Origin: JANOBJ01 sp031411575
GTDB taxonomy: Bacteria; Pseudomonadota; Gammaproteobacteria; Burkholderiales; Burkholderiaceae_C
Reading direction: 5' to 3'
NCBI GenBank assembly: GCA_031411575.1
Contig: JANOBJ010000050.1
Span: forward strand, 1 to 23,334
DNA: 23,334 bases
The notes beneath the pieces are model-generated. The model saw only the letters and a list, made by a program, of their open reading frames with translations. It made no database searches and had not been told where the DNA came from. This document shows positions 20,146 to 23,334 of this stretch, in pieces. Every line of letters starts with the position of its first letter. Position 1 is the stretch's first letter. A program made the translations under genes and the position numbers.

Positions 20146-20876
20146 ATCGTCATCCCGCCATCGTTGGCATAGGCCTGTCCGGTCACGAAGGCAGATTCGT
20201 CGGACGCCAGAAACACCACCAGGGGCGCCATTTCATGCGCCTGCGCGAGCCGGCCCATCGGCTGGCGCGCGATGAACTGCTGGCGCGCGGCGACCGGGTC
20301 AGCATTGGCATTGATGCGGTCGCCCAGCGAGGGCGTGTCCACAGTGCCGGGGCAGATGGCGTTGCAACGGATGCCCTGGCCCACGAAGTCGGCCGCGACG
20401 CTCTTGGTCAGGCCGATCACGGCGGCCTTGGACGCGCCGTAGATGAACCGGTTGGGCAGGCCCTTGAGGCTGGAGCAGACACTGGCCATGTTGATGATGC
20501 TGCCACCGCCCGCGGCCAGCATGCCCGGCAGCACTGCCTGGATCATCCAGTACTGGGCGCGCACATTGAGGTTGAAGGCGAAGGCCCACTCCTCGTCGGT
20601 GGCTTGCAGCACGGTGCCGTTGTGCACGAAGCCGGCACAGTTGAACAGCACATTCAGGGCCGGCAGGCTGCCCACCACCCGGTGGATGGCCGCCTTGTCC
20701 AGCACGTCCAGCGGCAAGGCGGTCACGTTGGGCACGCCGGTGTAGTCGGCCAGCAACCGGGGGTTGACGTCGGTCGCCCAGACCTGCGCGCCCTCGGCCG
20801 CCAGCGCCAGGGCACTGGCGCGGCCAATGCCCTGGCCTGCGGCCGTCACCAGCGCGGTTTTTCCTTTAAGTCTCAT
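20142..20876 (-). CDS. SDR-family dehydrogenase, BDH2/2-keto-3-deoxy-L-fuconate dehydrogenase-like
   Basis: A 244-residue SDR strikingly like human BDH2 and bacterial 2-keto-3-deoxy-L-fuconate 4-dehydrogenases. It has TAAGQGIG (11-18), Asp36 for NAD+, FNCAGFVHNGTVL (78-90), Ser132, and YGASK (Tyr146, Lys150), followed by the shared ADFVGQGIRCNAICPGTVDTPSL. The expected reaction is oxidation of C4 of the 2-keto-3-deoxy acid to the 2,4-diketo acid, the substrate for the FAH-family enzyme downstream. ATG 20876 has a strong GGAGGAG ribosome site. It is the first minus-strand gene of the operon, and its promoter lies in the divergent region shared with the GntR gene, containing the TGGTCTGACCA operator. 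A 3-hydroxybutyrate dehydrogenase role is less likely given the neighbours. Confidence 0.92.
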   Translation of the reverse strand: MRLKGKTALVTAAGQGIGRASALALAAEGAQVWATDVNPRLLADYTGVPNVTALPLDVLDKAAIHRVVGSLPALNVLFNCAGFVHNGTVLQATDEEWAFAFNLNVRAQYWMIQAVLPGMLAAGGGSIINMASVCSSLKGLPNRFIYGASKAAVIGLTKSVAADFVGQGIRCNAICPGTVDTPSLGDRINANADPVAARQQFIARQPMGRLAQAHEMAPLVVFLASDESAFVTGQAYANDGGMTI

Positions 20877-20965
20877 CGGGTCTCCTCCATCGTTGGGCTC
20901 TGGCAGCGGGTCGCAGCGGCATGGCCCAAGCGGGTTTCACCGGCAGTCCGTCACCGAACCGGGCA

Positions 20966-20985
20966 ATGATAAACTGGTCTGACCA
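20966..20985. promoter_or_regulatory. GntR/FadR-type operator in the divergent promoter region
   Basis: Perfect inverted repeat TGGTC-T-GACCA at 20975-20985 matches the TGGT-N-ACCA pattern of FadR-subfamily GntR operators. On the minus strand a -10-like TATCAT (20971-20966) lies just downstream of it, with a weak -35-like GTGGCC 17 bases further up, so the operator would fall between them. It is 35 bases upstream of the GntR start codon, so it can control both directions. No plus-strand promoter hexamers are convincing. Confidence 0.65.
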
Positions 20986-21019
20986 CTTGGCCACCTGTGG
21001 ACTGCATTTTTTCATCACC

Positions 21020-21754
21020 ATGCCGCTCCAAGCCGTCGAACCGCAACGCCTGTACCAGCAGATCGCAGCGCAGCTGCGCGCGCTGATCAACGCGGGGGAG
21101 TTCAGCGTCGGCGCGCGCCTGCCGGCCGAACGCGACCTGGCGCGCCAGCTCGGCGTGAGCCGGCCTTCGGTGCGCGAAGCGCTGATCGCGCTTGAGGTGG
21201 AGGGTTGGGTCGAGGTGCGGACCGGTTCCGGCGTCTATGTGCTGGACCGGTCGCGGCGCACCGGTCAGTCGCTGGAGCCCACCGAGTGGGGGCCGCTGGA
21301 GCTGATTCGCGCCCGCCGCGTGGTGGAAGGCGAAATTGCCGCGCTGGCGGCCGCCCAGGCGCGCCGCAAGGACCTCGACGCCATGGGCGAGGCGCTGGCC
21401 TCGATGAAGCGCGACGCCGACGCGGGCGTGCTGCCGCTGGACGGTGACCGCGACTTTCACACCGCCATCGTCACCGCCTGCGGCAACGCGGTACTGGTGG
21501 ACACCGTGCAGCGCTTCTGGGACTCGCGGCGCGGGCCCTTGTTTGAGCGACTCGGCGGCCACTTTGAAACCGTGACGTCCTGGCGCGCCGCGATTGACGA
21601 GCACGAAGCGGTGTACAAGGCCATCCAGTTGCGCGATGCCCCGGCCGCGCGCGCCGCCATGCACGCGCACATGGACAAATCACACGCCCGGTTCAGCGCC
21701 AGCTGGCGACGCGCCCGGCGCACCCCTGTCACCACACCCCGGAAGTCACCATGA
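21020..21754 (+). CDS. GntR-family transcriptional regulator, FadR subfamily (FCD domain)
   Basis: A 244-residue regulator. Its winged-helix N-terminus (about 8-75) reads LYQQIAAQLRALINAGEFSVGARLPAERDLARQLGVSRPSVREALIALEVEGWVEVRTGSGVYV, a textbook GntR domain. The C-terminal FCD domain (about 95-220) has RRVVEGEIAALAA, DRDFHTAIVTACGN and EHEAVYKAIQLRDAPAARAAMHAHM, which carry metal/ligand His and Asp residues. I chose ATG 21020 over a frame beginning at 20966 because that earlier stretch contains the operator and has no family similarity. It overlaps the UxaA start by ATGA, so regulator and dehydratase are co-transcribed. It probably represses itself and the divergent SDR-SDR-FAH genes until a sugar acid binds. 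Confidence 0.93.
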   Translation: MPLQAVEPQRLYQQIAAQLRALINAGEFSVGARLPAERDLARQLGVSRPSVREALIALEVEGWVEVRTGSGVYVLDRSRRTGQSLEPTEWGPLELIRARRVVEGEIAALAAAQARRKDLDAMGEALASMKRDADAGVLPLDGDRDFHTAIVTACGNAVLVDTVQRFWDSRRGPLFERLGGHFETVTSWRAAIDEHEAVYKAIQLRDAPAARAAMHAHMDKSHARFSASWRRARRTPVTTPRKSP

Positions 21755-23289
21755 CACCCTTTATCCGCCTGCACCCGAACGACGACGTCCTGATTGCACG
21801 CGCCCAGCTGGTCAGCGGAACCACCGTCGAAGGGATTGCCGTGCGCGGCCTGATCCCGCCGGGCCACAAAGTGGCAACGCGGCCCCTGGCGGCTGGCGAG
21901 CCGGTGCGTCGCTACAACCAGATCATCGGCTTTGCGTCACGGCCAATCGCGGCGGGCGAGCACATCCACACCCACAACCTCGACATGGGGCCGGACAAGG
22001 GCGCGAACACGGGCGGGGCGGCACGCGACTACGCATTTGGCGCCGACGTGAAGCCCGAGCCCGCGCGGCGCGAAGCCACCTTCATGGGCATCAAGCGCGC
22101 CGATGGCCGCGTGGCCACGCGCAACTACATCGGCATTCTGTCCAGCGTCAACTGCTCGGCCACGGCCGCGCGCGCGATGGCCGATCACTTTTCGCGCCAG
22201 ACTCACCCGGCAGCGCTGGCCGACTACCCCCACGTGGACGGCGTGGTGGCGCTCACCCACGGCACCGGCTGCGGCATGGACACCGAGGGGATGGGCATGC
22301 AGCTGCTGGAGCGCACGCTGGCCGGCTACGCCACGCACGCCAATTTCGCCGGCATCATCGTGGTGGGCCTGGGCTGCGAGGCCAACCAGATCAACGCCTG
22401 GCTGGCCCACAGCAGCCTGCGCGAAGGCGACACGCTGAAGGTCTTCAACATCCAGGACACCGGCGGCACGCGCAAGACGGTCGAGAAAGGCATCGCCTTG
22501 ATCAAAGCCATGTTGCCTGCAGCGAACGCGGTCAAGCGCGAGCCCTGCAGCGCGGCGCACATCACCATCGGCCTGCAGTGCGGCGGCTCGGACGGCTACT
22601 CGGGCATCAGCGCCAACCCGGCGCTGGGTGCAGCGGTGGATCTGCTGGTGGCGCATGGCGGCACCGCCATCCTGAGCGAAACACCTGAAATCTATGGCGC
22701 CGAGCACCTGCTGACGCGCCGCGCGGTGCGGCCCGAGGTGGCGGAAAAACTCATCCGGCGGATCCAGTGGTGGGAGCACTACACCCAGATCAACGACGGC
22801 GAAATGAACAACAACCCATCGCCCGGCAACAAGGCCGGCGGGCTGACCACCATCCTCGAAAAATCACTGGGTGCGGTGGCCAAGGGCGGCACCACCAACC
22901 TGCAGGCGGTGTATGAGTACGCCGAGCCCGTGACCGACCACGGCTTCGTCTATATGGACACGCCGGGCTACGACCCGGTCAGCGCGACGGGCCAAGTGGC
23001 GGGCGGCGCCAACCTGATCTGTTTCACCACCGGGCGCGGCTCGGCCTACGGCTGTGCGCCCTCGCCGTCGCTCAAGCTGGCCACCAACTCGGCGCTGTGG
23101 CAGCGGCAGGAAGAAGACATGGACATCAACTGCGGCGAGATCGTGGACGGCAAGGCCAGCGTGGCCGAAATGGGGCAGCGAATTTTCGAGCTGGTGCTGG
23201 CGACGGCTTCCGGAGAGCTGTCCAAGAGCGAGCGGCACGGCTACGGCCAGAACGAGTTCGTGCCGTGGCAAGTCGGCGCGGTGATGTGA
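21751..23289 (+). CDS. UxaA-family (altronate dehydratase) sugar-acid dehydratase
   Basis: A 512-residue dehydratase of the altronate/galactarate dehydratase family. An N-terminal SAF domain (about 1-75, LHPNDDVLIARAQLVSGTTVEG to IIGFASRPIAAGEHIHTHN) precedes the catalytic UxaA domains: GRVATRNYIGILSSVNCSATAARAM, HGTGCGMDTEG, VGLGCEANQIN, GLQCGGSDGYSGISANPALG, and EIYGAEHLLTRRAV near the middle, with DINCGEIVDGKA near the end. The cysteines in these motifs are candidates for iron binding. It removes water from an aldonic acid to give a 2-keto-3-deoxy acid. Members of this family in betaproteobacteria have been reported as L-fuconate, L-galactonate or D-arabinonate dehydratases, matching this cluster better than altronate. 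GGAAG precedes its ATG, which overlaps the GntR stop. Confidence 0.93.
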   Translation: MTPFIRLHPNDDVLIARAQLVSGTTVEGIAVRGLIPPGHKVATRPLAAGEPVRRYNQIIGFASRPIAAGEHIHTHNLDMGPDKGANTGGAARDYAFGADVKPEPARREATFMGIKRADGRVATRNYIGILSSVNCSATAARAMADHFSRQTHPAALADYPHVDGVVALTHGTGCGMDTEGMGMQLLERTLAGYATHANFAGIIVVGLGCEANQINAWLAHSSLREGDTLKVFNIQDTGGTRKTVEKGIALIKAMLPAANAVKREPCSAAHITIGLQCGGSDGYSGISANPALGAAVDLLVAHGGTAILSETPEIYGAEHLLTRRAVRPEVAEKLIRRIQWWEHYTQINDGEMNNNPSPGNKAGGLTTILEKSLGAVAKGGTTNLQAVYEYAEPVTDHGFVYMDTPGYDPVSATGQVAGGANLICFTTGRGSAYGCAPSPSLKLATNSALWQRQEEDMDINCGEIVDGKASVAEMGQRIFELVLATASGELSKSERHGYGQNEFVPWQVGAVM

Positions 23290-23308
23290 ATCCGGGGGAG
23301 GGCAACAA

Positions 23309-23334
23309 ATGTCCAGGGTTTTTGAAGCGGAACA
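23309..23334 (+). CDS. Start of a further gene (partial)
   Basis: An ATG at 23309, 19 bases after the dehydratase stop, is preceded by a GGGGGAGGG ribosome site. It opens a frame reading MSRVFEAE up to the window end. Position and ribosome site suggest the next gene of the sugar-acid operon (possibly a transporter, lactonase or dehydrogenase), but eight residues identify nothing. Confidence 0.4.

Noticed and set aside
1..23334. CRISPR arrays, tRNA, rRNA, insertion sequences, phage or toxin-antitoxin genes
   Set aside because: No regularly spaced direct repeats, cloverleaf-like segments, transposase motifs or small paired antisense genes were found on either strand.

Overview
The window is GC-rich, tightly packed chromosomal DNA whose gene types, REP-like intergenic elements and short AT-rich repeats suggest a betaproteobacterium of the order Burkholderiales, most likely family Comamonadaceae (Polaromonas, Variovorax, Rhodoferax or Acidovorax type). 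This placement comes from recognising families, not from a database search. All genes from position 1 to 20876 lie on the minus strand. A divergent promoter region (20877-21019) then separates them from two complete genes and the start of a third on the plus strand. I see no rRNA, tRNA, transposase, phage gene or CRISPR array, and no gene-free stretch over 300 bases.

Reading with transcription on the minus strand (right to left): (a) 18411-20876 encodes two SDR dehydrogenases and a fumarylacetoacetate-hydrolase-family enzyme. With the divergent GntR/FadR regulator and UxaA-type dehydratase (21020-23289) they look like a non-phosphorylative sugar-acid pathway (L-fuconate-like, yielding pyruvate plus a hydroxyacid). 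A perfect TGGTC-T-GACCA operator lies in the divergent region. (b) 11516-18242 is a fatty-acid beta-oxidation operon: TetR regulator with its own palindromic operator, acyl-CoA dehydrogenase, a secreted DUF2147 protein, a fused hydroxyacyl-CoA dehydrogenase/enoyl-CoA hydratase, and a thiolase. (c) 6960-11398 is a second acyl-CoA-flavoured cluster: TesB-like thioesterase, SDR with altered active site, two DsbA-fold (HCCA-isomerase/kappa-GST-like) proteins, a crotonase that looks like an enoyl-CoA isomerase, and a YfcG/YghU-like GST. (d) 5958-6785 is an HSDL2-like SDR. (e) 2648-5931 is an ECF42-type sigma factor module: two YciI/DGPF proteins, an SRPBCC protein, a VOC protein and the sigma factor with its long C-terminal extension. 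(f) 1-2557 is a TetR regulator, a dienoyl-CoA-reductase-like SDR and an acyl-CoA carboxylase carboxyltransferase subunit cut by the window edge, all joined by ATGA overlaps.

Two repeat families run through the window. One is GC-rich, hairpin-forming and strictly intergenic (four places). The other is a 41-bp AT-rich element with fixed internal spacing (four copies, all in the same orientation). Two copies sit exactly 15 nt upstream of a start codon. One supplies the start codon and signal-peptide codons of the DUF2147 gene. One is translated inside the carboxyltransferase. Both coding copies use the same reading frame, which is the only open one in three of the four copies. This and the ECF42 operon, with a sequence-level match to the ECF42 promoter consensus, are the most interesting observations.
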